Shown one piece after another: positions 42,724 through 52,346 of a stretch of DNA of 64,000 bases; positions within the stretch are counted from its first letter, which is position 1; every line of letters starts with the position of its first letter. Under the pieces are notes generated by a model, which saw nothing but the letters and a program-made list of their open reading frames with translations, did not search any database and was not told the origin of the DNA. Origin of the DNA: Alphaproteobacteria bacterium (GTDB lineage: Bacteria > Pseudomonadota > Alphaproteobacteria > Rickettsiales > JADKJE01); NCBI GenBank assembly GCA_016722515.1, contig JADKJE010000004.1:1-64000 (forward strand), written 5' to 3'. The translations under genes were made by a program, and so were the position numbers.

Positions 42724-42951
42724 TTATTTCCAGGAAAGATGACCAGCGGCGAAGCTGAGAAAGGCCACCAAGCCCGTCCATAAGCCGCCAACGATCAACA
42801 GCGTGCGCAGGCTGCCCTTGCCCTGGTTGGCCAGCGCGGTGAGCGACTTCACTTCCTCTGCCAACACATCAACCGTTTTGGTGAGTGTTTGGATCTGCGC
42901 ATTCATCACAGCCAGCTGTGAGCGCACATCAATATCGTCGCTTGGTGACAT
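42724..42951 (-). CDS. Small coiled-coil membrane protein of the lysis region
   Basis: A 75-aa protein with an N-terminal helix (SQLAVMNAQIQTLTKTVDVL) likely to form a coiled coil and one C-terminal membrane segment (TLLIVGGLWTGLVAFLSFAA). Position next to the holin suggests a spanin-like or holin-regulating role, but no family is recognised. Confidence 0.65.
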   Translation of the reverse strand: MSPSDDIDVRSQLAVMNAQIQTLTKTVDVLAEEVKSLTALANQGKGSLRTLLIVGGLWTGLVAFLSFAAGHLSWK

Positions 42952-42974
42952 GGTTCCTCCTTAAGTTTGGGCAT

Positions 42975-42999
42975 AAAAAAACCGCCTCAAAGGGCGGTG
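42975..42999 (-). terminator. Rho-independent terminator in the prophage late region
   Basis: Read on the minus strand: ACCGCCC-TTTG-AGGCGGT followed by seven T. It ends the long structural transcript after the gene at 43047 and before the lysis genes, which would need read-through or their own promoter. Confidence 0.85.
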
Positions 43000-43046
43000 T
43001 TTCATTTTGGGATTTGTGGGTGTCTTGGGGGTATTTTGAGAAGTTT

Positions 43047-44474
43047 TTACTCAAAATAGCCGTTGATCATCACCAACCCACGGATGATCTGGGATGCGGT
43101 GGCGGTTGCCACCGGTATGCGAAGGATGACATGGGCAAAAGTGCCTGCCGCCACATAGAGCGGTGCATCAAGGTTCACGTCGATGGGTGTTAATGCGCCA
43201 CCAATCGGCGTTCCCACCGGCATGGACTGGATACCCAGCGGCACCCGGCGCGGCGAGCGTGTGCCTGCGGTGTTGGAATCCGCTGTGGCAAGCGACACGG
43301 CGGTGGAGCCAATGCCCAATGCCCATTGTAAAAGCGTGGGTGTGGTGGCAGAAGCCGCGCCCATATTGAAAGTTTCAATCCGCACCCCACGGATCACCAG
43401 ATTGCGGTTGCCGCCACCGGCTGCCGCTACTGGAACCTGAAAGGCAAAGAGCGCGTAATCGGTTTCCGCACCGGCCACGGCTGCAAACTGAAACTGGCCG
43501 CCCAGCGTGGTGTAGCCCGCCGCCGTATTGGAAAGCGTGGCGGATACCGGCGCTGCGCTGTTGGCATAGTTGGCAGACTGCGCCACCGCTGCGCCGCGTG
43601 GGTTGTTGTAGCTGCCACACTCTGCGCCAGCCATTGCCGTAGGCCAGAGGCGGTTTAGTGCCAGATCACGGGCAATCACCGATACATCGGCCACTTCCAT
43701 GCGCTGAGCGGTGCCGGTTGCGGCGGCATTGTAGCAGCGCATGAGCAGCGGCTGCCAGCGTGACAGCGATACGGCGGCGGCAGTATTTGGTGACAGGATC
43801 ACGCCTTCTAATACCCCGTCGATAAAGAACTCGATCCGATCCTGATCAATCACGATGCGGTAGTGGCTCACTTGTCCGGCCACGGGCGAAGGCATCGGCG
43901 CGGTGGTTGTTTCCGTGCCGTTGATATTCATCACGCCCACCAGCACGCCAGCGGTGTTGAGTTTGAAATATACCCCATCCGTTGGCGTGGCAGTCGTTGC
44001 GGCAAAACCAACACCGAACTCGCAGACATTGTTGGCGATGGGATTATTGGCAAAGCGCTGCCTGAAGGCAACTTCCAGTGATCCTGCCGGATGCAGTGGG
44101 AAAGTTCGGAAGGTTTGCGCCCGTGCTACCGCTGCCGATGCGACCGAGTTACCAGCATTTAGCACCAGAAAGCCGCCTGTCATGGCGATGGTGGCCGTCA
44201 CGCTGACAAATTGATAGGCACTGCCATCCACCACCGTGTGATTGAAGGTATCCGCCCAGTAGATATTATCCACGCCCACGCGCAGGCGGCCATCGGTTGA
44301 AACCCGTGCGGCACGAACCAGTCGCGGCTCGCCGCTTTGCCCATCGTGAGATTCCCCGGCAAGCACCGAGTAGCCAGCATCCACCAGCTCCATCGGCAGG
44401 TTGATCTTCAGACGTTTATTGGCGTCCACCGATGCAAGATCGGCAGAATCACCCGATTTGAGAATGATGCTCAT
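43047..44474 (-). CDS. Phage structural protein, probable receptor-binding or fibre component
   Basis: A 475-aa protein of mostly beta structure, rich in Ala, Thr and Val, with a concanavalin/laminin-G-like middle part (HYRIVIDQDRIEFFIDGVLE). The N-terminus SADLASVDANKRLKINLP resembles phage proteins that attach to the virion. The 3' end is just before a terminator. Virion fibre or tip decoration is likely by position; the receptor is unknown. Confidence 0.7.
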   Translation of the reverse strand: MSIILKSGDSADLASVDANKRLKINLPMELVDAGYSVLAGESHDGQSGEPRLVRAARVSTDGRLRVGVDNIYWADTFNHTVVDGSAYQFVSVTATIAMTGGFLVLNAGNSVASAAVARAQTFRTFPLHPAGSLEVAFRQRFANNPIANNVCEFGVGFAATTATPTDGVYFKLNTAGVLVGVMNINGTETTTAPMPSPVAGQVSHYRIVIDQDRIEFFIDGVLEGVILSPNTAAAVSLSRWQPLLMRCYNAAATGTAQRMEVADVSVIARDLALNRLWPTAMAGAECGSYNNPRGAAVAQSANYANSAAPVSATLSNTAAGYTTLGGQFQFAAVAGAETDYALFAFQVPVAAAGGGNRNLVIRGVRIETFNMGAASATTPTLLQWALGIGSTAVSLATADSNTAGTRSPRRVPLGIQSMPVGTPIGGALTPIDVNLDAPLYVAAGTFAHVILRIPVATATASQIIRGLVMINGYFE

Positions 44475-44475
44475 G

Positions 44476-45132
44476 CTATAACCCCATTATGTTGATGTTG
44501 TACCGTCCCCAGCTGCCACCCGGCGCATGGGCAATCACGTCGAAACCAGAACCTTCCACCAGATTGCAGGCCGTGGCCGTAATGCCTTCGAGCGCCCCAT
44601 CTTCGGGATCATGATCCGCTGATCCTGACGCCACCGCGCAGAGGATCACTGACCCGCTTGCCACCCATGCAGCAGACACCGATGCACGGGCGAAGTTGCT
44701 TTCCCCACCGGATGCGTGGCCAAAGTCCACCTGCGCCAGCGCCGTGTTTGGCATGGCCGATTGATCTGCCTTGGTATCGAGCGCGGTTTGTAGCCCTGCG
44801 ACATCGGCAATCGTGTGTCCGTGGCTGGTACTTGCCTTTGCATCCAGTGCCGCCTGAAGCCCTGCGACATCCGCCACGCTATGCCCGTGTGCTGCGTTTG
44901 CTTTGCCAGCCAGCTCGGCATCCACCTGCACCTTGGTGTAATAGCGCACATCGCCACGCGCATCGGTGTGGTATTGGGGATGATCATCGGCCTCCAGCCC
45001 GTTCAGGCTGGCGTGGTCAATATCTCCGCCGGTGCCGTGTGGTCCCTGCGTTCCAACCGTCACCACTTGCACTTTCGGCTCGGTGACTTTGACGATATGG
45101 ATCACTTCGTTAATGGTGACTACTTCCGTCAT
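44476..45132 (-). CDS. Phage tail fibre-like protein with tandem repeats
   Basis: A 218-aa protein with the fibre signature ASLNGLEADDHPQYHTDARG and two tandem copies of an 18-residue unit (GHSVADVAGLQAALDAKA and GHTIADVAGLQTALDTKA), which should form a trimeric coiled shaft. The C-terminal domain is beta rich. It lies 1 bp upstream of the structural gene at 43047-44474 and overlaps the next upstream gene by 4 bp. Confidence 0.8.
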   Translation of the reverse strand: MTEVVTINEVIHIVKVTEPKVQVVTVGTQGPHGTGGDIDHASLNGLEADDHPQYHTDARGDVRYYTKVQVDAELAGKANAAHGHSVADVAGLQAALDAKASTSHGHTIADVAGLQTALDTKADQSAMPNTALAQVDFGHASGGESNFARASVSAAWVASGSVILCAVASGSADHDPEDGALEGITATACNLVEGSGFDVIAHAPGGSWGRYNINIMGL

Positions 45133-45482
45133 CGCGTTACCTCCGGGCTGATGATCACCAGCCCTTCCAGCAAGCGAGTGACGTTCGCGCCTGAGACAAG
45201 CTCAAGGTCATACACGCCGCTGATGGCGGTAATGGTTGTGGTTTGTGTGGCACTGGCCAGTAGCTGGATGGTTCCCGCCACCCCGCCGAGGGTGATGCCG
45301 CCGTTTTCCGTGGTGAGTGTTAGGAACGGATCAGCGGCTTCGAGTGTTTCACGCATGTGCATCCGGGCGGTGAAGCCAGTCAGGTTCACAGGCGTGCCGC
45401 TTTCGTCCTTCCATTCGATCTGCTCGCTGAACGTCGCGCCGCGATACACATAGAAATTATGCTTGGCTGGGTGTGTGGTCAT
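45129..45482 (-). CDS. Small phage structural protein
   Basis: A 117-aa beta-rich protein (NFYVYRGATFSEQIEWKDES, TPVNLTGFTARMHMRE) of the kind found between tail-tip and fibre genes. An Ig-like or baseplate-upper-protein-like domain is possible. Overlaps the fibre-like gene by 4 bp. Exact function not known. Confidence 0.65.
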   Translation of the reverse strand: MTTHPAKHNFYVYRGATFSEQIEWKDESGTPVNLTGFTARMHMRETLEAADPFLTLTTENGGITLGGVAGTIQLLASATQTTTITAISGVYDLELVSGANVTRLLEGLVIISPEVTR

Positions 45483-45486
45483 AAAA

Positions 45487-46200
45487 TTACCATGTCCATG
45501 GGCCGCGTGGTTTGAGATATTGCATCGTGGTGCGGATCACGCCGCCCGTGAAGTTTCCACCGTTGGCAGTCAAGCGAATGGCCGTGTTGGCGTAGTACGC
45601 CAGAGGGCTGGTGATACCGATATTGGTGGAATCAAGCGCAATGCCGATCAGGTTGCCGTATCGCGTGGTATCGCCAACCACCCCAATGCCAAAGGATGTC
45701 GCGCCTGTGATTGCTGTAATCACGCGCACGTTGACCGCCAGCACAATAGCGCGGTCGGGAATCTGAATCGTGGTATCCTTGAATGCGCCCGTGTTGACCG
45801 TCACATCCTCGGTTTTATGTTCCACACGCAGATATTCACCGGTTTCTTTGAGCAGCAAACCTTGTGGCACCCAGTTTGTGCCATCGAACATCACATATTC
45901 GTCGGTGGTTTCATTCCAGAGCTTCAGCCGCTTGAATGGGGCAACAAAAAACCAGCCACCACCATCCACCGCTTGAGCAATCTGGCTTGCTTTGCCTGCC
46001 CATGCGCCTGTGGGGGATGAACCCACCACCCAGCATTGCCCGACTGTGGGGCTACCAGGTGGCGTGTTCAAACCCACATCCTGCACGACCGCCTGAATCA
46101 GCACGTCGAGAATATTGAGTGCATCATTATGTGTCACTTCCTTCTGGCTTTGCGATTGCAGAATATAAGGCAGCAGTAATCGTCCGGTGTTGTTGGGCAT
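45487..46200 (-). CDS. DUF2793 phage protein
   Basis: A 237-aa protein with the DUF2793 start (LPYILQSQSQKEVTHNDALN, then PPGSPTVGQCWVVGSSPTGAW and a FVAPFKRLKLWNETT repeat), frequent next to GTA-like tail genes. The remaining part is a beta-rich virion domain. The ATG at 46200 has AGGGG 9 nt before. The frame is open upstream into an anomalous G/C block, but that extension is not coding in any credible way. Confidence 0.85.
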   Translation of the reverse strand: MPNNTGRLLLPYILQSQSQKEVTHNDALNILDVLIQAVVQDVGLNTPPGSPTVGQCWVVGSSPTGAWAGKASQIAQAVDGGGWFFVAPFKRLKLWNETTDEYVMFDGTNWVPQGLLLKETGEYLRVEHKTEDVTVNTGAFKDTTIQIPDRAIVLAVNVRVITAITGATSFGIGVVGDTTRYGNLIGIALDSTNIGITSPLAYYANTAIRLTANGGNFTGGVIRTTMQYLKPRGPWTW

Positions 46201-46238
46201 CGGATGGTCCCCTGGTTGAAGGGGCCATTGGTAAGTTT

Positions 46239-49200
46239 TCAGATGCGTTCGTGGGGCGTTACGCTCAGTTTTGGGACGGCCACGCCGGCGTCGGGCGGGG
46301 GGGGCGCCCGCAGGGGGGAGGGCCGCCCCGCGCGGGGGGCCGGCCCCCGCCGCGCCCGCCCGCACCCCCCGCCGGCCGGGCGCGCCCCCCCCCGTCCAAG
46401 CCCCCGCCCCCCCGGGGCGGCCCCCCGCGCCCCACCGCGCCCCCCCCCCCACCCCACATAACCCGGTCCCCGCCCTCCCCACCCCCCTGCCCCCCCCCAG
46501 CCCCCCCCCCCGGCCCGCCCCCCAAAGTCCCTCCAGGAAGACACCCACCAAAGAGAACCCTCTGACAAAAAAAGACGATACCCGTGAGAAAGCGGGTCCC
46601 GGGCGCCGGCCGGACCCGGACGCGGCCGGCGGGCCGGGCGGGGGCCCGGCGCGGCGGGGGAGGCCGCGCGAGGGCGGGGAAAGGGGCGGCGGGGGGGCCC
46701 CGCAGCGGGCGGGCCCCGCGAGAAGGCCGGGAGGCGCCATGGCTATGCCTGCATTGCCACGCCCGACTGCTGCTGAAAGCTGATAGACTTTCACGCTGAC
46801 ACTGCTTTGCGCCGATCCGAAATCGGTCACCTGCTGCGCGGCGGTGTAGATGGTTATGGGCGAAGTCAGACCAGTAATCGTGCGTTTGAGCGTTACACCC
46901 TGCATGATTTCCACCTCGTAGCGTTCCGACTCCTCGGAAAGCGGAATGTCCACCGCGTCCCGCCAATCCCCACCGATCCGTGTGCGACGCTTCCAGCCGA
47001 TGGTCAGATCGCTAGCCACATTTCGGCTGCCTACGATATGCACTGGCGCGTATGGCTTGAGCGCCTTGCGGCATAGGTAAAATCCTGCGCAGTTGTCGCC
47101 CCTAGCGTGGAGCCGATGGTAACAGGTTTGTACTTTTTGCTGATGCTCCATCCTGATGATGCCACCAGCTCTCGCGCCAGGGCGTTGGTGAGCAGAATAA
47201 AACGCTCACCCGCCACATGGCCAGAAACTGCCCATTCCGTGCCAAGCCTGCCGCGCAGAAGCCGCGATAGACGGTACTGGTTGTCGCCGATGAGAGTTGC
47301 CGTTTGAAATTGCAGCACCTCATCGCCAATGACGCAGACATTCGCACCATTCAGCACCGCAATCTCGGTCACGCTCTGCAGCTCGCCAAAGGTGAGCAAT
47401 ACATCAACGCTGCCCGTGACATCCCATGTGTAGGCCGTGCCAGCAGGTAGAATGGTTAAGGCGGCACCAATCGTTGCCTGCGCGGTTAAGGATTGCATCA
47501 GAGCATAGTTGGCACCGCCATCGTCGGAGCGGTAGACTGCCGATCCCGTCCATTCACCACCAAGCCCAACTACTCCATAGCGCAGATATGCATCCGTTAC
47601 CGCATCAGTCGGGAATGCTGGCAGATCAAGTAGATCCAGTCGCGTGGCGGAAACCGTTGTGGGCGGCTGAATCGCGGGTGCACCACTACCTGCAGGATTG
47701 TAAAAGTCGTAACTGCTGACATCTTCCGCGACCGCTGCCAGCTCCTGCACACCGTTTCGCACCAGCTTGGATGCCGTCACACGCATGAGATAGGCTGCAC
47801 CATCCTTGGTGATGGTAATAACATCGGTCGGCTCCAGCAGCGCATATTTCGGAGGCACGGTCAGCTGATACTGCACACGCCCAACCCATGCATTGTAGAG
47901 GGTCACATCCGCCACCACCTTGGCTTCCTGATCGGACAGTACGATGGGTAGGTTCACCGTCACATAATCCACGGCTTTGACTGTTTGCCGCTGCGAGGAC
48001 TGCGTTCCTGCCTGATAATCTGCCGTGCGGTTCAGGTAAATCACATCTACCTGACGCGGCAGCTCCAGCTCCTGCGTGCGGGTGATGGCAAGTGTATCGT
48101 TGGCATCGTCCTGTGCCACCAGTTCGGTGAAATCCAGCGTGACATTCGATACTTTGCCGCGCTTGATAAATTTCAGCAGCCCATCGGATTCCACGCAGTC
48201 AAAGAAATACGCTGCCGCCAGCTGCTCCAAACATCCGCGCACCGTCTGGCGGTTATTGATGATGTAGCCACTGACGATATCGGTCAGGCGCGTAACATCA
48301 TACATAGTGCTGTCATAGCCAACGCGCTTCAGCAAATCGGCGACGATCTGCCCGAGATTAGAGAGTCCCAGCTTTCCTTGAATCCAGTGGCCTGTTTTCC
48401 AGTTACCGCCATCCGACCAGACGCCGAGCAGATCTGGCCAGAATGGAAATGGCCGCGCATCCCATGTCCAGATGAATTTGCGCGGGATAAAGTTGGCTTC
48501 CAGCGCATTTTCGTCATCAAGGTAATCAATGGAGGCGTCGAGCGCGGTGCGCTGTGCCAGAAAGTCCACCCGCGCACGCGAGCCACGGGGATAAAAACTC
48601 TCCACCGAATCAGGATCAACGAACACGTTCGGCTGGTTGGCACAGCAATCCACAGAAGGAAAGCCAAGCTCAGAGAACCACACGGGCTTCATTTTGGCAG
48701 CCCATGCCGTGCCGCTGGCATCGGGGTTAGTATGGGTGGAATTCCACCAGTGCTTGACGTTTTTCCATGCGTAAGTGGGCGAACCGCCATAGCTGGTGAA
48801 GCCTGTGCGGTTCACCGAATCAGCATAGTAATAATCCCAGCCTTCGTCCTGCGTCCAGCCGTCATAAACCTTTTGGTAATCAATCTGTGTTTGCGGCAGG
48901 TCGGGTGTGAGTGGGAAATAGCAGTCAATCGCCACCACATCGATGTTACTATCCGACCAGAGCGGATCGAGGTGATACCAGCCGTTCGAGGAATGATATT
49001 CGCTCCAGTCACCGCCATACATCACCTTCACGCCCGAACCCACGGCTGATTTCACGCTGGCGGCAAGACTCTTTAGCTGGGCAACGGCAGGAAATACGCC
49101 TGCGCTGCTCATATAGGTGGTGAGTCCCACCAATTCCGAACCGATCATGAAAGCGTCGATGGTGTTTTTCAGCAGCACGCCGCCGACATTCAAATTGGCG

Positions 49201-50462
49201 TAATGATTAATAAAAGCGTTGTAGCCGTTGCTGCGCGTGAAGAAATTATTGGCATCTGTTGCGGTGGTGGGGGTGATGCGCCCACGCCACGGCTTGCTTT
49301 GCGGCGTGATCGTATCCACTTGCAGCATCGGGTAAAACAGCACCTTGTAGCCTCGCGCCTTCAATTCCTGACACAGGCGCACGATGCTTTTGTCGGTGGG
49401 CGTACCGCCGTAAGTGGGCGATCCGTCCGGGAATTCGAGGATGGGGTGGCCAGTGTTGCGCGTAAACCCAGCCACCACCCAATCATCGGGGGCAACACGC
49501 GCGCCCTGACTGTCGAACTCGACACCGGGCTTGATGATGCATACGGTGGGATCAACTGAATCCGCAAACCAGTTTAGGATAACTGAAACATATTCGACAT
49601 TCGGCAGCGTTGCTTTCAAATTATCCAACGCGACCAGGCTATCCGCTTTATTGCTGAGATTATTCAGGTTCAGCTTGTTGATCTTACCGCCCTGTACGAA
49701 ATTGCCCGCCACATCCTGCTGGCCGAACGTCTTTTCCTGCACCACCGTGTCATAGACATATTCGCCCGCGCCAGGAATTAGGGCTATCTCTTTGATTTTA
49801 TCTTCAAGATCGAAGGGTTTTTTCAGCGTGCGGCGTACCTCAAAGGTAAAGTTGGGGATACGGTTACCATAATCGGCTAGGGGGAAATCCTTAATCACCA
49901 CATAGGCCATTCCCCGGTATGCTGGCGTTTGCCCCGCAGGGTGGAAAGACGAGATGAAAGTATCAGGCAGCTGGGTTTCATTGCCAAGATAAAGGCTATA
50001 GCTGCCCTGCGTGAGATCGAGCGGCTTGGAATCCGCCCATACCCGTACCACCTCAGTGATCGGCCCCTCGCAAATGGCAATCGCCATGCTGACACTGTAG
50101 CTATAGGTCGTGGTGGTGGTCTCCACGCTGCCACCACCGCCACCACCTTTGCCGCCGCCAGAGGATTGCGTACTGGTGGTTACGGTTTCCTTGATCGGGC
50201 GCGACCAGATGACGTTGCCGGCAATGCGGCTGTTGCCATAAATGATGGGTATGGCTTTCCCGTAGGTGGAAAACTGCACCATCAGGTCAGTGAGACGCGA
50301 GCCCTCCTGATTGATGCGGGTTTTGCCGCCACCGAAGATTGCGCGGTCAACAAACCCACCGAGAAAGCCGCCAGCACCACCCGCAACAGCAGCGAAGAAC
50401 GTCCCTGCGCCCAGCGATGTGGCGGCAGAACTGGCCGCTGCTGCTAGGACGATTGATGCCAT
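46239..50462 (-). CDS. GTA TIM-barrel-like tail protein (host-contact tail tip), interrupted
   Basis: Large distal tail protein like gp15 of gene transfer agents. The 5' open frame (47031-50462, 1143 aa) has a hydrophobic Gly-rich start, then a TIM-barrel-like region (about residues 270-720) with HPILEFPDGSPTYGGTP and MKPVWFSELGFPSVDC, then a Phage-tail_3 region. One missing A in the AA at minus 47066-47067 breaks the frame; restoring it continues into KALKPYAPVHIVGSRN and the conserved end YQLSAAVGRGNAGIA. About 460 bp of extreme G/C then interrupts the gene. Without that block the end would read GIAVPKLSVTPHERI-stop at 46239. Confidence 0.85.
46281..46740. other. Extreme G/C low-complexity block inside the tail-tip gene
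   Basis: About 460 bp made almost only of G and C, with C runs on the left (46323-46535) and G runs on the right (46600-46735) around a 60-bp island of ordinary composition (46536-46600). The two sides are roughly complementary, so it could fold back on itself. Removing it joins the flanks in frame (GNAGIA + VPKLSV). It matches nothing phage-like or host-like and may be an assembly or base-calling artefact. Confidence 0.8.
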
Positions 50463-50890
50463 CGGAATACCTTCACAAGCCTGTTTTTCCAGTCATCATC
50501 CAGACGATGCTCCACCACGCGCCGCGCCTGTGCATAGCAATGGATCATGCCGAGCGCATTTTCATAGTCCGTCAGAATGGCAAGATGCTGGGGGTTGCCC
50601 GCCATATTGAACAAAGCCAGATCACCTGCCTGAGCGTTCTCTATCGGCACTTCATCCAGCAATGCGGCAATTTTCTGCGTGAGATACGCACCGTCCGGCT
50701 CTTTGGAATAAGTGATTTCGTCATAGGCCGCGAGTGGCTGACCATGCTTGTCCTTCCAGTCCAATTCATCCACCACGCCGATGATTAAGCCCAAGCAGTC
50801 ACAGCCGACACGCTTCAGGCGGGCCTGATGATGAAACGGCGTGCCAAGCCATGTGCGGGCTTGCACGACAATGTCATTTTCTAAGATCAT
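50444..50890 (-). CDS. NlpC/P60 family tail peptidase (GTA gp14-like)
   Basis: A 148-aa cysteine peptidase thought to cut peptide cross-links in the cell wall during DNA entry. Catalytic Cys32 lies in VGCDCLGLIIG, and the His in PQHLAILTDY. AGDLALFNM is typical of phage NlpC proteins. It overlaps both neighbours, with DUF2163 upstream and the TIM-barrel protein downstream, the same order as in GTA clusters. Confidence 0.92.
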   Translation of the reverse strand: MILENDIVVQARTWLGTPFHHQARLKRVGCDCLGLIIGVVDELDWKDKHGQPLAAYDEITYSKEPDGAYLTQKIAALLDEVPIENAQAGDLALFNMAGNPQHLAILTDYENALGMIHCYAQARRVVEHRLDDDWKNRLVKVFRWHQSS

Positions 50891-51747
50891 GAGTGTTGTA
50901 GATCGTTAGCGGTTGCAGCGGTAGCGAGCACCTTGTCCATCCCCGGAACATGCGGCTCACCACGAAAATTCACAGCATTGGCGAATTTGGTAAAGCAGGT
51001 ATTGAAGGTTTTATCACACCCAGCGATGGCATTAAATGTGTCCCCGACTGCCACCGAATTGGGCATGGGCAATACAAGCGTAAATTGCTTGTTGGAGAAT
51101 TCCTTAATCTCCATCTGCCGCCCAGCATTTGCACCCGTAAGCCATACCATTTCACCACCAGAGAAATAGCCCGCCGCCTGTGTCATGGCGTTGCTGATAA
51201 AAACCTGACGACTGGTCACGGTATTGATGGCACCACTCGCCGTATAGCTTGCCAGATTGATCTTGCAGCGCGTATCGCCGAACACAGCGCGGCAGGTGGG
51301 GCTGTAAAGCTCGCCGATATTCTGCTGGAATTTCTGAGCCAGACCACGCACTTCGGCCACAAACTGGCCGTTTTTAACACTCACTTCGCCCAGCCAGCCA
51401 CGGCGATGGGTGATGATGCCTTGTGCGAGATCGGTGACATTCACCATGAATATCTCGATTTCGGCGAAATCATATTTGCCCGCCATGATGTCGGCCTCGG
51501 TAATCGCAGCCGAATCGAGAATGCCTGCAACATCGAGATTATCAACGGAGAATCTATCCTTGGTTTCAATACTGGTGGGGGAAAATCCCGTCGCGGCCTT
51601 ATAAAGCTGGCTGCTGATGGTGAGGTCGGAGGTGTGATCGGTAAAACCCATCACCGTGCCTCCCACCAGCGTGAGCTTCCAGCAGATGGCAAGACTGGTG
51701 ACTTCGCCTGCCAGATGTGCCGTGAGGTTGGAAGATGCGGTTCTCAT
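50887..51747 (-). CDS. DUF2163 tail protein (GTA gp13-like)
   Basis: A 286-aa hub-type tail protein. The start at 51747 (RTASSNLTAHLAGEVTSLAI) has GGAG upstream and overlaps the DUF2460 stop. The Cys-bearing end part (YSPTCRAVFGDTRCKINL and GCDKTFNTCFTKFANAVNF) is the diagnostic C-terminal domain, which binds an Fe-S cluster in the Rhodobacter GTA hub. Confidence 0.92.
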   Translation of the reverse strand: MRTASSNLTAHLAGEVTSLAICWKLTLVGGTVMGFTDHTSDLTISSQLYKAATGFSPTSIETKDRFSVDNLDVAGILDSAAITEADIMAGKYDFAEIEIFMVNVTDLAQGIITHRRGWLGEVSVKNGQFVAEVRGLAQKFQQNIGELYSPTCRAVFGDTRCKINLASYTASGAINTVTSRQVFISNAMTQAAGYFSGGEMVWLTGANAGRQMEIKEFSNKQFTLVLPMPNSVAVGDTFNAIAGCDKTFNTCFTKFANAVNFRGEPHVPGMDKVLATAATANDLQHS

Positions 51748-52346
51748 GCGCGAATCTCCACGATGGGGATTGCATCCCACACAAAAATACCCGGCCCATC
51801 GGCACGCACCGCCAGCGCATCGGTATCGAAGCGCACCGGCACATCGAAATCAAAATCGGTACTGACATTCACACCACCGGCCGGTGCAGCGCTGAAAGTG
51901 ACAATACCTGTTGCATGATCGACGCTGAAGCCAGAGGATTGCAGGATGGAATTGAGGTAAATCTTTACCGTGCCGGAAACGGGTTTCTTGATTTCGCGGC
52001 TGTAACTGTAGCCGCCGCTACTGTATAATTTGAGCAGTTGGAATGTGGTTTGCGATCCATTGCCTGTCCCAAGATTCTGCGCCACGGCCTGATAATCCGA
52101 CCAGTCCTTGAAGCGGAATCCATAGGCTTTACCAAACCGCGCACGGAAGAACGCCTGCAGCGCCTCCATGTCGGCTTTGTTTTTGAGACCTGTTGACACA
52201 TCCCAGCGGCCACGGGCTTTTTGCCAGTTAATATTACGCTGCTCAAACCCCGCAAATGTCGTGGTGACGCTGGTGTTAAACTCCGGCCCACCTGTGGCCC
52301 CATAAGCGATTTTAGGCGGAAACTGGACTTCATGAAAAGCGGGCAT
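51744..52346 (-). CDS. DUF2460 distal tail protein (GTA gp12-like)
   Basis: A 200-aa protein with the DUF2460 features (FHEVQFPPKIAYGATGGPEF, RWDVSTGLKNKADMEAL, FFRARFGKAYGFRFKDWSDY). It forms the distal tail ring in GTA particles. Its start shares one base with the tape-measure stop (TGATG). Confidence 0.93.
   Translation of the reverse strand: MPAFHEVQFPPKIAYGATGGPEFNTSVTTTFAGFEQRNINWQKARGRWDVSTGLKNKADMEALQAFFRARFGKAYGFRFKDWSDYQAVAQNLGTGNGSQTTFQLLKLYSSGGYSYSREIKKPVSGTVKIYLNSILQSSGFSVDHATGIVTFSAAPAGGVNVSTDFDFDVPVRFDTDALAVRADGPGIFVWDAIPIVEIRA

Noticed and set aside
43047..45132. Diversity-generating retroelement variable region in the fibre genes
   Set aside because: No reverse transcriptase, accessory gene or template repeat is present in the window.
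45487..47151. A 554-codon open frame joining DUF2793, the G/C block and part of the tail-tip gene
   Set aside because: It is open only because the G/C block has few stops. The DUF2793 start at 46200 has its own ribosome site, and the upstream part belongs to the tail-tip gene.
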